From Syncephalastrum monosporum B8922 (Eukaryota > Mucoromycota > Mucoromycetes > Mucorales > Syncephalastraceae), in assembly GCA_000697355.1 (NCBI GenBank), contig JNEN01001277.1, positions 62,001 through 126,000 on the forward strand: a stretch of DNA of 64,000 nt. Direction: 5' to 3'. Made by a program: the position numbers and the translations under genes. Under the pieces are notes generated by a model. The model worked only from the letters and a program-made list of their open reading frames with translations. It was not told where the DNA came from and made no database searches. Positions 47,871 to 59,739 of this stretch are shown here, in pieces; position 1 is the first letter of the stretch; each line of letters begins with the position of its first letter.

Positions 47871-48020
47871 CTAGGGCCCTTGACAGAAGGGCGAGCGGGC
47901 CGAGGAGACGTCGCCCGTGATGCAATTGGCTTCAGGGCGGAAAGGCTCGGGCACAGGCGCAGCTTGGACCGAGACGAGGGCCAGGAGAGCAATCATAACG
48001 AAGCGTGGGTTCAGCTGCAT
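47871..48020 (-). CDS. Small secreted peptide
   Basis: A 49-codon ORF. Residues 1-20 look like a signal peptide: 'MQLNPRFVMIALLALV' then 'SVQAAP' with an A-x-A-like cleavage site. The predicted mature part is about 28-30 residues, Pro-rich at its start ('PVPEPFRPEA') and with two Cys (in 'ANCITG' and 'SPFCQGP') that could pair. Codon use is GC-rich at third positions, like confirmed genes here, which argues against chance. Nothing similar is known to me; it could be a propeptide, pheromone-like or effector-like peptide. An upstream exon or a larger spliced gene cannot be excluded. Confidence 0.5.
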   Translation of the reverse strand: MQLNPRFVMIALLALVSVQAAPVPEPFRPEANCITGDVSSARSPFCQGP

Positions 48021-49018
48021 GTCGGTCAATGAGTCAAGTGGTGCGCGCGTGTTGGATGAAAATGAGGGTTTTCAAATAGATCAAGTCTAAAGAAAGAGGG
48101 AACGGGGGTTGGGAGGGCCCAAGGTGCCGTTCTTTTATAATCGTGATCCTGTTGGATGAAAGACGCTAAAAATACATGCAGTACGACCTACGTTACAAAA
48201 ATGATACATCCGTGTGCCTGGCAAGAAATAAAGCAAAAAAAAAAAAGAGAGAGAGAGGTGCCATTGCTATCCGGTCTGAGCATCCATGTTGCTGTATGCC
48301 TATATCTAGTAAGGATGAGCACCGGCCCGAACAAAAGAGAAAAGTGGGATTTTTTCCGGGGGGGGGGGAGGGCGGTGGGCACTATCAGGACTGCAAGGCG
48401 CTGTTATCTGTTCATTAACGCATTGTATGAATGAGGGCGATCTCCACTGGCTGTTCCTCACTTTCTCACACACAGACGTATGATGCGTGGGGCAGCCACG
48501 GATGGAAAAAGAAGGCGAGACACAAAAGGGGGGGGGTTTGTGTGAGGAGAGGGGAGATGGTGTCAGATTTTTGCAGTAACAGATGAAAATAATATCCGGA
48601 AGTAGTAGAGTAGACAATTTGTGTAGAAGGCAATGCAGCGCCCGGTGAGTGAGCCCGTCCTTTCACACGTGTAGATTGACAACCATGCGTAGTTGTATGT
48701 GCGCACACATACAAAAGGGCGGCGCGGGAAAAGGAACAAAAGAAAAAAAAAAAGACAATTTCAAGCGCGCTCGCGTGTCAATTATCGCATTCATACAAAG
48801 CAAATGCAACGTTAAACAACATTCTCATTTCTTGGTTCCTCTTTTTCTCGCTCTCGCGCTCTCTCTCTCGCTGACTTATTTTTTTTTGAACCCCTTAGTC
48901 TTGGCGCATACACATAAAAAAGTGATTACGTGGCTAAAAGCAATGATTTTTTGAGGGGTAAGGTTACACATCCATGCGACCTTGAGATATCACTCATTAT
49001 CGTGCCGTGATTGTGCTA
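48021..49018. other. Intergenic, homopolymer-rich, no gene seen
   Basis: Contains A-runs (48236, 48745), a G10 run near 48360, a G8 run near 48530 and CT-rich tracts near 48850. The part adjacent to 48020 would be the promoter of the small peptide gene. Confidence 0.45.
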
Positions 49019-52000
49019 TTAACCTAGCAACTCAAGTTTGGCTGCATAGCATTGGTTTCCTTGAAGATTGCGCACCCATACCACGTTCTTGATGCGGCGG
49101 TGATCCCTAGTGGGTCGCATGTGAATGTTGGGAGGAAGTCTCAATAGAAAGCGCATTTTTATTACCTTTGGTCGTAGGCTTGCATCCGTCGGATACCCGT
49201 AGCCGAACATGCGCCTAGGCCGAGACCATGACCGGCCGTGAGGGAAAAGCCCGCCGTGGTCAAGTACCCGATCCGATCCTCTTCAGTAGGAGGGAATGTC
49301 AGGGCTGGTTGCTATAGCAAGAAATAGGAAAAAGAATAGAGAGCCGCGTCAATAGGCCTGGCCACACACACACGACTTTCCCTTTTCTTTCGTTTTGTGC
49401 GTTTGTACCTCCGTATCATGTTTGGCACGCCGCTTGACCGTCAGGTCGTACTCGGCCCGATCAGAAATGAGATAGAGCATGGCATTCGGTTGCGGTTTGC
49501 CGCCGCCGAGCATGGACACACGCACCTGCAGCAGTGCCTGTTGCACCGACAACGTGGGGTGGACGGTCAGGTTGCGTTTCGCAAACGTCGCATGGTAATG
49601 CGCCGTCAATGCCTCGCTCGCCTCGGCGTCCGTGGTGGCCTTGAGCAATGCCGTGACCGGGCCGTCGCCGCGCACCACCGCCAACGGACCCTGTACTACG
49701 TCTTCAAAGCGTGGTTCAAACGGATGGGCAATGCCCAGTTTCGCATAGTTGACCCGCTTGGCAGGCGGGCGGCGGTGCCATTTAGAGGCGCGCGCTTCTT
49801 TTTGCTTGCCTTGCTCGACCGCATAGGCTGGGGTGCCGACGTGGTCGAGCGGATAGCTCGGCTGTCCGACCTCGTAATGGAGCGCCTGCATGTCTTGGTA
49901 GCCCATCGGGAGCGCACCCGCAAACACGAGCGAGATCCAGAAGGTGTTACCCCACCCGCGGGGCACAAGGAGGGTCCAGCCTTCCTGGAGCTCGGCATGG
50001 CTCGTCAAGGATTGGGTGGTCGTCGATTGGCGTGGGCCGTCGGCCATGCCGCGCTGGACGAGCAGAATGGGTACACGGTTGTCGTTGGGCTCCATCGAAA
50101 GCTTTGTGCCCGGTAAGAGGGTCTAGTAGGGCGCTATGTGTGAGTCAAGTGTGTTCTTTTCAACAAAGTAAAACCTCACCTCACTTCGGCGCTTCGCAAT
50201 GGCGCTCTGCGGCGTCCGTTGCGTGCGCACCTCTTCTCGCGTGGCAGCGTCCCACAATCCCGATTGGGCCAGGTTCAACGGCCATGCCATCAAGGCTTCC
50301 TCGAGCGCCTGTTGCTCTTGAGGCGCCATCCGCTGGGAGGGGCGTGCTTTCTGGGGGAATCTAGATCCAAATGGTAAGTCCAATCACGGTATGAGACAGC
50401 GCGTCTCTCTCTCTCTCTATCTCTCCATCTCTATCTTACTTCAAGCGGGGATCCTCGACCGTCAAGCCAAGGGTGGCACCGGGCGGTAAGGAGCTGGACG
50501 AGTCGACCTGGCGTGCGAGCTGCCAGATCCGCGCGCGTGGATCGTCTGCGCCGTCGACGGACTGTAAGACCGCGCTCAGGATCGAGGTCGACTTGCGGCC
50601 AGAGAGCTGGAATTGGCATATCTCGTCGCGGAGATCGTTCAGTTGCAGATCTATCCCATGCTTGTATGAGAATTTCTCTCTTTTCTTTTTGTCTTTTTTC
50701 GACCCTCTTCAGAGCCAGACCCTCTTTATTTTTAGCATTACCTGACGGGGAGGAAGAGAAGATTTCTTTGTGCGCCGTCTTCAAAGCCTCAAGACCTTGT
50801 TCGAACACAGACGGGTGGAGCCAGAGCCAAAGACGGCGCTGATCTTGCGTATCCGAGGGCTGCCAGATATATTGGATAGGTGCAATGGGTTGGGTGGGGC
50901 ATGCTAAGTAGCCGTAGAGGTAGGTGTGGCCCATGGCTTTGCCTTTGCAAAACCTATAACCGGTCATTGAGTCTCCTTGCTATCCCTGACTTCCTTTTTT
51001 TTTTCTCTCTCTCTTTCTCTCTATTACCGTGCGCTGCTGACGGAGGGGTATGCAATATCGGTGACGGCGCTCATCAACTGGGTTATCGCGTTAAAGGAAC
51101 CAGTGAGCTCAACGCAGCCCATATAGGAAGCGTCGTGAATGACGCAGCTGCGCTGGAAAGCTCGCCAATACACACGCGCCATCTTCATATTGTTGTGTTT
51201 GGCCAGTCGATAGCCCCAGATATCTTCCATCTTGAAGCGTTTCGTGTGCCAGATGTGTGTCTCGAGCCACTTGTTGTTTTCTATCGAGATTGAGATGAAG
51301 ATCAGATCGAGACTCGTGCTTTCCCATAGCCGTAGTGGACTTACTGCTGCGACGGAGGTATTCTTCGACCAAGGTATTGGACCGCATCGGCTTTCGCTTG
51401 CCCTTGATCTTTTTTGTGATTTTCGGTGGGTTCTTCTCGCGCTACCCCATGAAACACAAGAAATGAGTATGAAGGGTCGGATGAGAGCGCGCTGCCCTTG
51501 GGCGTATGCGTACCTCGTAAGCGCCTCTAGCTCGCAGACGGGCGGGTAAGCGATTCAACTTGAAACTGGCTGCACGACGACGCAAATGACGTGGTAAACA
51601 TTGGAAACTAAGCGAGTTGCTCGTCTTTCTACGTAGCACGTTCACGTTCAGTCCATAGCATTTCCTAAGCGCTGCTTTGCCTTGCTTTGTGAAGACTACT
51701 TTTCTTTTTATACGTACACGGAGTCGCGAATCGACTTTTGCATGGCTGCAATCTCACTGACACGCGCGGCTGCAAATTCGGGCACGCGGATAGCACCTCC
51801 AATCGCCATTTTGCTGGGTCCTATCCATGTGTTAGTCTACGGTGTTGTCGCATGTCGGAAAGCAGCACTTGCTCAGTTCGTTGGCCATGCGATCGACGTT
51901 GATGACGCGACGGGAGTCATTCTTGGCTGAAAAAAAAAAAAGTAAGCAACGCAACACGGAGGAGACGAGAGGCACAGCTGACTCACCACGGCGCTTGGCC

Positions 52001-52044
52001 TTGCCAGTCAAGTCGCCCTTGTCACTCGGTCGCTTTTCGCCCAT
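49019..52044 (-). CDS. POP1: RNase P/MRP protein subunit Pop1
   Basis: Minus-strand gene with many introns. Conserved Pop1 blocks in order: 'RVPEFAAARVSEIAAMQ' (51790-51740), 'LPRHLRRRAASFKLNRLPAR' (~51600-51550), 'KWLETHIWHTKRFKMEDIWG' (~51260-51190, across an intron), 'SCVIHDASYMGCVELTG' (~51150-51100), 'IQYIWQPSDTQDQRRLWLWL' (~50880-50820), the POPLD-like 'LQEGWTLLVPRGWGNTFWIS' (~49990-49930), and a C-terminal 'IGYLTTAGFSL' block ending at 49019. Pop1 is the large scaffold protein of RNase P and MRP, needed for tRNA 5' and rRNA processing in nucleus and nucleolus. The 5' exon is uncertain: an ATG at 52044 gives a basic NLS-like start ('MGEKRPSDKGDLTGKAKRR'), but its splice into the first conserved block was not settled. 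Confidence 0.88.
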
Positions 52045-53061
52045 GCTTTTATGAATGAGAACGGAGGGCAAAAAAAAGGGAAGTTACAGGGTGCCCGCTA
52101 GATAGCATAAATCTCCCAATTGTTGTGGCTTCGATTTCTGCCCTTCTCGTTCACTCTCGCTCACTCCTGCCTTATGCAATGAACGTATCACAAGGGAGGC
52201 AACAGCACCTTGAGTGCCATATCCTGCTAGAGTCATGGGTAGTTTAAGTACGCTTATATATGTGTCATTCTCCTATAACCAGCAACGGCGCTTGACTGGT
52301 GAGTAGGCAGCAATATCGCTGCTCGTTTGCAGCAGCACCTGACCTACTAAGTCTTTGTGGATCCCACACATTAATACGTCAATAAGAATTCGAGTATGTG
52401 CAGCTCGATACATCTTACGTATGGATTCGGTGTGCTGTACGTACCTTCAATAGCATGGACGAATCAGAGAAAGAAACATAGGGGGTTGGACATTTCATTG
52501 TTATCGTGCATACACATTTATGCCCACTTACACGTCTAGTGTTTAACACGATAGTAACGCAAACGCGCATGCTACCCATGAATACCAATTTCTCAATAGT
52601 TAAAGGGTCCACACGCACGAGATATTCTAGACCAGCGCGTTAATCTATAATGTTTTATATCAAACATTTAGGCTTTTGTATATATTTTTAGCCATTGTGT
52701 TTATATTTTAAATGATCTACGAGCACCGAATGGTCTCTATGCACCACAGCTTTTTTCTCCCTCTCTCTCTTGCTATAGAATGTACTCGTAAAAAAGAACC
52801 CCAGAATCTCGGTATGATAACAACACGTTCGTTAATCACAGTATCCTTTTTTCAAGAAACGCTTCTAAAAAAGTAGGTTTTCGTCTTTTCAGGGTTTATG
52901 ATAATTAAGTCTTTCGGCGAATCACGAGCAAGCGCGGTCCGCGAATCGTCCCGATTGCCCTTTTCAGAAAAAAAAAAAAAAAGAAAAAGTGAAGAAAGAC
53001 AGCCTTACCTCTTTAGCGAGACCAACAAAAAAACACTCCACCTTGTTTTAGACATACGAAA
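52045..53061. promoter_or_regulatory. Divergent promoter region between POP1 and the SPRY gene
   Basis: About 1 kb, AT-rich, between two divergently transcribed genes. Poly-T/A tracts near 52850-52990 adjoin the SPRY gene. No ORF with a domain. Confidence 0.45.
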
Positions 53062-54498
53062 ATGATCAACTATGAGGGCTTCTACGCCGTAGTCGTCATT
53101 TGTCTCGTTATTTTGGCAGCGATTGTGTGCTGTCTGGGTATCCGAATATTTCGACGAGCGGCTCTCAAGAATGCAGCCCACTTGCAGCAGCAGCAAAACG
53201 GTCATCGCGCAATGACAGATGAATGGCAGCCGCTCGATGCCGTCTCGGACACCATAACGGGGCCTATTGACGAGGAGTCTCGCCATGAACTCGAGCGCGT
53301 CCTTGGTACGTTGTCTATTGACGTTTCTGTTCAGCTTGAGACTCATAAAAAGAGACATCTTTTTTTCCTCTCTTTCTCTCGCTCTCTCTTTTCTCTTTTT
53401 TTTTGTCCTCCACCTCCTTTTTCCTTTTATATCCATGCTTTCTTTCTTCTATAATCGCTACCAGCGTGGCAGTCGAAATACCCACCACAGATCAACGACT
53501 ACATGGATGTGGCGAACGACCCGACCGTACGCGAGCGTGGTGCAGCAGCATGGACATTTGTGGAGAACGAGCGGATGGAAGACACCGACGAGGACTCGAA
53601 CGCGGCGGTGATGGACCGCACGACCCTCGTGTTCTGCCACGGCCAGGGCTGTGCGCTCGCCAACTTGCCTATCCCTATGCAGGAGTTTGCTTATTGGGAA
53701 GTCAAGGTCCTCCAGCTGCATGAGCAAGACAGGCTCGCTGTCGGCTTGGCAACCAAACCTTATCCCGCTTGGCGGTTGCCAGGTACATACACAAGACAAA
53801 AAAAGAAAAAAGGCCTGTCGCGTATTCACTTTTGTGCATCTCTTGCTTTGCTATTTATCTCTCACAGGTTGGCATCGGCATTCGGTTGCCTATCACTCCC
53901 AAACAGGCGCAGTCCATGCAAGCGATCCTTTCCTCGGACGCCCCTACGGCCCGCCCTTCAAAGAGGGCGACGTCATTGGCGTAGGTTACCTCGCCAATTC
54001 GAGCACCCTCTTCTTCACCCGGAACGGAAAGAACCTTGGCAAAGCATCCATCGGTTTCAAGTTCCCGGTGTACCCGGCCGTAGGTGCCAATGGGCCTTGT
54101 CAGATCTCTGTCAACTTTGGGCAACAGGATTTCCTCTTTGCACCAGGTAAGAAAGGCAAACAAAATACGCTATGTGTCAGTCGAGTAACTCAACCTACTT
54201 TCTTTTGTTTTCTTCTTTTCCGCCCAAAATAGCCAATCTGCGTGAAGCCGGTCTGGCACCGAAGCAAGGCACGCTCCCACCCCCACCTGCTTATGGCGAT
54301 GTGCGCAATACAGTGATGCTCTTTGGCAGCGCATCGGACGAAGCCAACAACAGCAGCCACCTTGATTATTCTCAGCAACACACTTCCATCAATATCCCGC
54401 CCCCATCTACCATGAGTACTACGACTACTACTACCGCGCCACAACAACAACAACAACAGCAGCAACACTCCGTGCCTCCTCCACCCGACTATACCTAA
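53062..54498 (+). CDS. SPRY-domain membrane adaptor, Ssh4/Ear1-like
   Basis: 368-aa protein in four exons: 53062-53305, 53465-53782, 53868-54146, 54233-54498. One N-terminal membrane segment ('AVVVICLVILAAIVCCLGI', ~9-27) is followed by a linker and a SPRY domain ('TTLVFCHGQGCALANL', 'YWEVKVLQL', 'AVGLATKPYP', 'GDVIGVGYLANSSTLFFTRN', 'YPAVGANGPCQISVNFG'). The tail holds two PPxY motifs ('PPPPAY', 'PPPPDY') and polyGln/polyThr. In yeast the Ssh4/Ear1 family uses PPxY to recruit the ubiquitin ligase Rsp5 to endosomal or vacuolar membrane cargo. Topology, SPRY and both PPxY motifs all fit, so function is likely conserved. Confidence 0.93.
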
Positions 54499-54867
54499 TC
54501 GATTCCCTCCATAAAACCACACACGCGCGCGCACCACAATCGAAAACCGTAATTCCCTCTCGACATCATGCATCCGCAGACTTACACTTATACACACGCA
54601 CACACACACACACCCCTACAGCCCACCTAGCAACAACACGTATGAATCCGTCCGTTTTATATATACACACGCGCTCCCGAACACACGCACACACCCATAC
54701 TTACACAACACGCTTGTCATTTTGCTTTCTTTCTCTCTTTTTTTTTTCACCTTTTGCTTTCTCTATTCATTATTATAACTCGCCTGTGGGATTTCGTTCC
54801 GAAATCACTTCTCGTGGACTACGCTTGACTCTATTTTTTTACTATACCCAAGTGGTCGAGGCCGAGG
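54499..54867. other. 3' flank with CA-rich simple sequence
   Basis: ACAC-type runs at 54520-54620 and 54660-54700 and a T-run near 54740. No gene. Confidence 0.5.
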
Positions 54868-55360
54868 TCGTGGCGCGCTGCCGCCGCCTCACCTGAAGCT
54901 GATGCACCTTTGAGTCACAATCACATTATGACCCAGTTACTGGTAATCGGGAAGCAGGTCATGGGCGCGTTGGCCCATGTCTATGGGCGGTGGTGGTTTC
55001 AAAGGGGGTTACCGGCCACCGACCGCCTAGGCTAGAAACGCAAACGGTGAAGAAGGAGAGAGGGAGATGACGCGGAGAGGAGGAAGAGGCGCCAACAGAG
55101 GAGAAGACAAAAGGAGAAGCGAGAATAAAAGACAGCAAGCTAAGTAAATATATGTACATCGGATGGAGCGTGATTGCTTCTCGAAGACCGTGCGCTCTTG
55201 ACGCGACAATTTACTTTCGTATACATCGCGCTTTACTAGTCTATTCTAAGAATCATAATCTTTTTGTATTTCTGCGTTTCACGGGATTCATTGACCTTTT
55301 TTGCTATCATGCGATCCACATATACTGACGGGAGAAAGAATTCTTATGAAAAGGATAAAT
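54868..55360 (+). repeat. Dispersed repeat, copy B
   Basis: Colinear with copy A at 29418-30140 through the shared words listed there (TTTGAGTCACAA, TAGGCTAGAAAC, AGCAAGCTA, TTTTTGCTATCATGCGATCC). It is shorter than A. Confidence 0.6.
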
Positions 55361-55639
55361 ATGTCATGTATGATTTTGCGGAAGTGGTGTTAGTTATCAG
55401 GAGTACTATTTGTATTTCCTATATATCGTTCGATGGCAACCCGCTTAATTAACAGAAAAAGCTTTAATCTTCTCGCTCATGTCAGTCGAGAACAGACGGC
55501 TCGCGAGTAAGACGCTGGTTGCCTATGGATCTTGAAAAGAAAGAGAGAGCGCAGTATAGGAACGGATCGCAGGATGACAGAAAACTTTGCTAGAGTGGCC
55601 AAATAAAGATTCGATATCACTTCTTTGTTATTATTGATA

Positions 55640-55918
55640 TTATAAAAGCGGGCTTTGGGCCCTTTCTATGATGGCCTGACTCCACGCAACCCGATCGTCC
55701 CAGACAGAATGCGGCACGTCGTACGGTTGCCAATCGACGGCCAGCGTCAGATGGAGCTCGGCCTCGAGCGTGCGCTGCACGTCGGGCGGGATCTTGTAGA
55801 GGCAGTAAACGAGCTGGTCGATCGCGTACTGGTAGAGCGAGTTGGCCCAGAGCAGCTGGACGAGGCACGCATGCCAGTCCGAACCAGCCAGCCCCAGCTG
55901 GGTCGGGTCTGCCGCAGG

Positions 55919-55957
<39 letters not shown>

Positions 55958-58744
55958 ACCATGGACCCGCACGGCCTCGCGCTCGACCTCGGTCAAGCGC
56001 CACGTGCAGTTGCGCACCTTGTCGTGGAGGAAAGCGAGCGGGGTGGCGCGCAGCACGCGGAACAGGGTCGTGCGCACCGCCATGACTTGCCGGACGAGCG
56101 CGTGCATGGCGTGGACATCCGCGGGCGAGGGCGGCGCGTACGGGATATTGGCGAGCTGCTTGCCAAACAGTCGGGTGCGGCCCTGCTGGTCGTACGAACA
56201 ATTCTCCTGGATCAGGAAGAGAAGCGTGCTCGAGTTGAGGAGGCCCAGGAAGAAATGCTCGCGCGCCTCTTTCGCCGCGGCGTCGTCCCTCCCCGCGTCG
56301 TCCTTGAGGGTAAAGTAGACGCACTGGTTGGTCACGCACCAGCGCTGGCGGTCGAGAAAGAAGCGTTGGCGCGGCTGCGACTTGGTGAGGTAGCCATTGT
56401 TGATAGGGTGCACGAATTTCACCGGCGCATCGACGCCGCACTTGTTGTACTGGCAGTACGCGAGCTTGCGATCGGTGTGGTGGCTCTGGAGCGCGTCGCG
56501 CGCGTCGCGCAGATAGCGATACAGCGGCGAGTCGACCGGGAGCGCGTCGGCACCGTCCTTGTCGACGAGGATCATGAGGTACTGCACGGCGGGTTCGACC
56601 GCGACGTAGGCCTCGGCGGGCGAGCCCTCCTTGCGCACGATCCGGAGCGGGTCGCGGGTCTGCCAGAACGCGCCCTCCTTGTGCTCGCATGCACCGGACT
56701 TGCCGTTCCAGTAAAACACCGGCCGCAGCCACTGCGCGCAGGTGTCTTGGCCCAGCACACGGAGCGCCCACTCGGCCCGCACGACGAGGGCATACACCGG
56801 GTGCGTGTTGGGCCCGCGGTGGAAGACGAGCGGCGCGTCGGTGGCAGTGCGGCCCGGGCGCGTGTCGGCGTCGCACAGACGCGGCAGGTTTTCGGTCAGG
56901 ACGCGGATGGCCTCGGACACGGACGACGAGGGCGACAAGAAGGCCATCGAGGCGCCCGGGACGCGCACGAGGAGGTCGGCCTGGTCTTCAAAGGGCGTGA
57001 TGCGGTACTCGGCTTTGGTGTCGCACGGGTGATCGCGGTTGAAAGCGGCATATTCGCGGAGGAGGTCCTCGAGGCGCAGCTTGCGATCGTGGTGGCGCAG
57101 GTAGAGCGTGCCGTCGGTGGTCGGTGTCTTGGACTTGAGCTCCAGACGGAAGATGAGCGAGTCGGTCTGGACCTTGGGCCATACCTTGTACGTGTCGAAC
57201 TGGTACATTTCCAGCATGCGGCAGTGCTTGGACAGCCAGAGCCTAGACGAGCCTATCATGAATACCCTATCCGTCCCCGGATATGCCCCGCTCTGAGGCC
57301 CCTCTTATCCTACCTCAGCTGTTCAGCGAATTCAAGAACGACCCATTGCGAGGGCGTGATGAGGCAGACCTGGCCGGTATGCGGGTCGCAGCGCTGGAGG
57401 CAGATCCACATAAAGTAAAGATAGCAGTGCATGCCGCGGCCGCCGAGGATGCGGTCGTCGTACATCTGAGGGTCGGGCGTGGTGACGAAGCCGGTCTTGC
57501 GGATCTGGTAGGGCGGATTGGTCACAATGAAATCAAACCGGAGCGAAGTGGGGTCGCGCAGACGGGCCAGTTGGGCCTGCTCCCACGCGTCGCCCGTGAG
57601 TGCGAGCTGCAGCGTATCGTTGCAGAACAGGCGGAGCCGACCGACCGAGCGCGGCGCGACAGGCTGGCCGAGCTGCAAGAGGCGCTTGTAGAAGGGGAAG
57701 AGATGGATCATGACGTTGAGCCTGCCGAGCTCGAGCGCAAACGGGTCAATGTCGACGCCCCAGACTTGCTCGGGGATGCGTTGGCTGAACAGGGCGAGGA
57801 GGGTATCGGCGGAGGAGGCTTCGTGGAGGGCAGCGAGTCGGATGAGGTATTCGCACAAAAAGGCGCCTGTGCCCATGCAGGGATCAAACACGCTGGAGGA
57901 TGCATGCGGGGGTGGACACATATCCCACATGTAATGCACGACCGATTGAGGCGTGTAGAACTGGCCGTGGTCCTTTTGGTGTTTCTGCGCTTCGATCTCG
58001 AGGAAGCAGGTCGTGTAAAACTGGGACAGGATCATGTCGACAAACTCGAGGGTGCTGAACTGGATCTTTGCATCGACGAGTCGCTGTCGAATGTCGACGG
58101 TGGGCCGCAGACCGCGCACGACTTCGCGATAATGCCAGGTAAACAAGGAGGGGCGGTCGCCGAAGACGGTGTCGTCGTTGGGATGGAAACGGGTGAGGTA
58201 GTGCTCGAGGGTGCAGTGCGGGTGCATATCGTGGAGGACGGTGTCGAGAAAGACGAGACAGGTTGTCATGCAGCTCGTCAACAGGCAGAACAGCTGCACC
58301 GCGTCTCCGTTGAGTGCACAGACAGCCGCGGCCGCTTCTTGTCCCTTGAACCGCTGCAGAAATAATTTAGCCGATGCACTCGCCTCGCCTGTAGTGGTCC
58401 TTTGTGTTCAGTATGGGATGGCCGCATTCGCACTTTCAAGTACTGTATGTAGTGTCTATATCCTAGTGTGTGTGTCTACCTGTCTCGAGTTCGGCCGACA
58501 GTTGCTGGCGGGTTTCGGACAAGGCACCGCCGAGAATGGCCACGGCCGACTTGGCACATTGCTCGGTCAGACGTCGGAAGCAGACTTCCAGAAAGCGCTG
58601 CTGCTTACGCGGAGGAGAAGGAGGAGGAGCAGAAGGGGATGGCACGTCTCGCTTGCGTTTGTCGCCCACACAAGGAATCGGGGATGGCGGGGACTCACCA
58701 ACGCCTAAAAGGCCGGGAATGTCGAGAATGGAGTTGGCGCTCAT
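55640..58744 (-). CDS. Bacterial-type N6-adenine DNA methyltransferase (Eco57I/type IIG-like), spliced
   Basis: 988-aa protein in three exons: 58744-58480, 58388-57314, 57266-55640; introns are 91 and 47 nt with GT..AG ends and exact frame. The N-terminus has a basic 'DKRKRD' (possible NLS). Catalytic motifs of gamma-class adenine MTases are all present: X-like 'DHGQFYTPQSVV' (~228-239), I 'VFDPCMGTGAF' (~255-265), II 'GVDIDP' (~299-304), III-like 'CNDTL', IV 'FIVTNPPY' (~375-382). The C-terminal ~550 residues form a type IIG-like target-recognition half, with 'NQCVYFTLKD', 'FFLGLLNSSTLLFLIQENC' and 'LFGKQLANIPYAPPSP', interrupted by an 11-Gln tract. No PD-(D/E)xK or other nuclease motif is visible. 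It differs from the MT-A70 enzymes usually linked to fungal 6mA. It should transfer methyl from SAM to adenine N6; origin by horizontal transfer is inference. Confidence 0.92.
55919..55954. repeat. CTG/CAG triplet repeat inside the methyltransferase
   Basis: About twelve uninterrupted CTG units on the plus strand, read as CAG (11 Gln after 'HGH') in the methyltransferase. An in-frame, probably length-variable insertion in the recognition half. Confidence 0.9.
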
Positions 58745-59739
58745 TTTCCTTTCATGTTTTGTTGTCTCCTCTGCTGTGTTGGCGCTCGTCTTGTCTGTTC
58801 TGAGAGGGGAGTCCAGGAAGGTGTGCGGAGAAGGTGAAAAGGAAAAGAAAGGAATGGAAGAAAGCGAAACAGAATACAAAGGAAAGGGGGGGTGGGGAGC
58901 ACAGCACCCAGGATATGGGATCGGCCGTCACAGTGCGTGATTCGTTCCATTGTCTCGCCGGAAAAGCACATCACAATCAGAAAACAAAGTGCAACCAGGG
59001 GGTGTCACCCACATACACAAACATACCAGCAGGGCCGTCAGCATACATTTGTAAGCATAATTTAATTAACTCCATCCATTGTAATATACTCTTGTACTGT
59101 GCATACCAGGTTGCCCTGGTTATACCCTGTCGCCTTGGCAGAACATAGACGAATTGGTTGTTGAGAAACCCGGCACAGGATCAATGCGAAGAAACAAGAA
59201 AGATACCATCATGCTTATCTTGAAACCGGCATGCATATCGATTGATGAAAGAGACATGGCAAACGTGTATCATGAGAAGGAGGCGGCGCGTTCAACGCCG
59301 CTACCGCTAAAAGTACGACAATTTCTTATCAGAACGTCATTGCTGAGCTTCTCATTAGCAGGAAAACAAGGTATTTGTTATGCAGGCGTTTCTGGTTTAG
59401 GGCTGTTAAGAATGTTTGTTTGTCACGCCTGCATCTGCGAACAAACCATGTGCTTTAAAAAATCGCGATAAATGGTCTGATTTACGCCCAACCATTCAGG
59501 GGGGGGGGACTTGCGCGTTATTGACACCGCTTTTTGTTTCCTTGGGCTGTTTGCGTGAATTCATTCTTCGTTGACTGCCACTACGCTATCTGATACGTAA
59601 ATGATACAAGCTCTTCACATCTAGCAGTCCATGTGGCTATACTGCACGTTTTCGAATGCTTGGTGAGAAGAATTCACTATCATGCTGCATAAATCACGCT
59701 ACGGACTCGTACGTAAATACACGGTCTTTCCGGTCCTCT
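58745..59739. other. Intergenic (methyltransferase promoter side)
   Basis: Purine-rich up to 58930, then unremarkable. A G9 run lies near 59501. No gene. Confidence 0.4.

Noticed and set aside
38299..54498. A ubiquitin-pathway gene cluster (USP relics, UCH, Ssh4-like adaptor)
   Set aside because: Genes are kilobases apart with unrelated housekeeping genes between and mixed strands; co-location looks incidental.
55655..57418. Long plus-strand open frames (587 and 360 codons) opposite the methyltransferase
   Set aside because: They are antisense shadows produced by GC-rich codons; the minus strand carries all catalytic motifs and spliced continuity.
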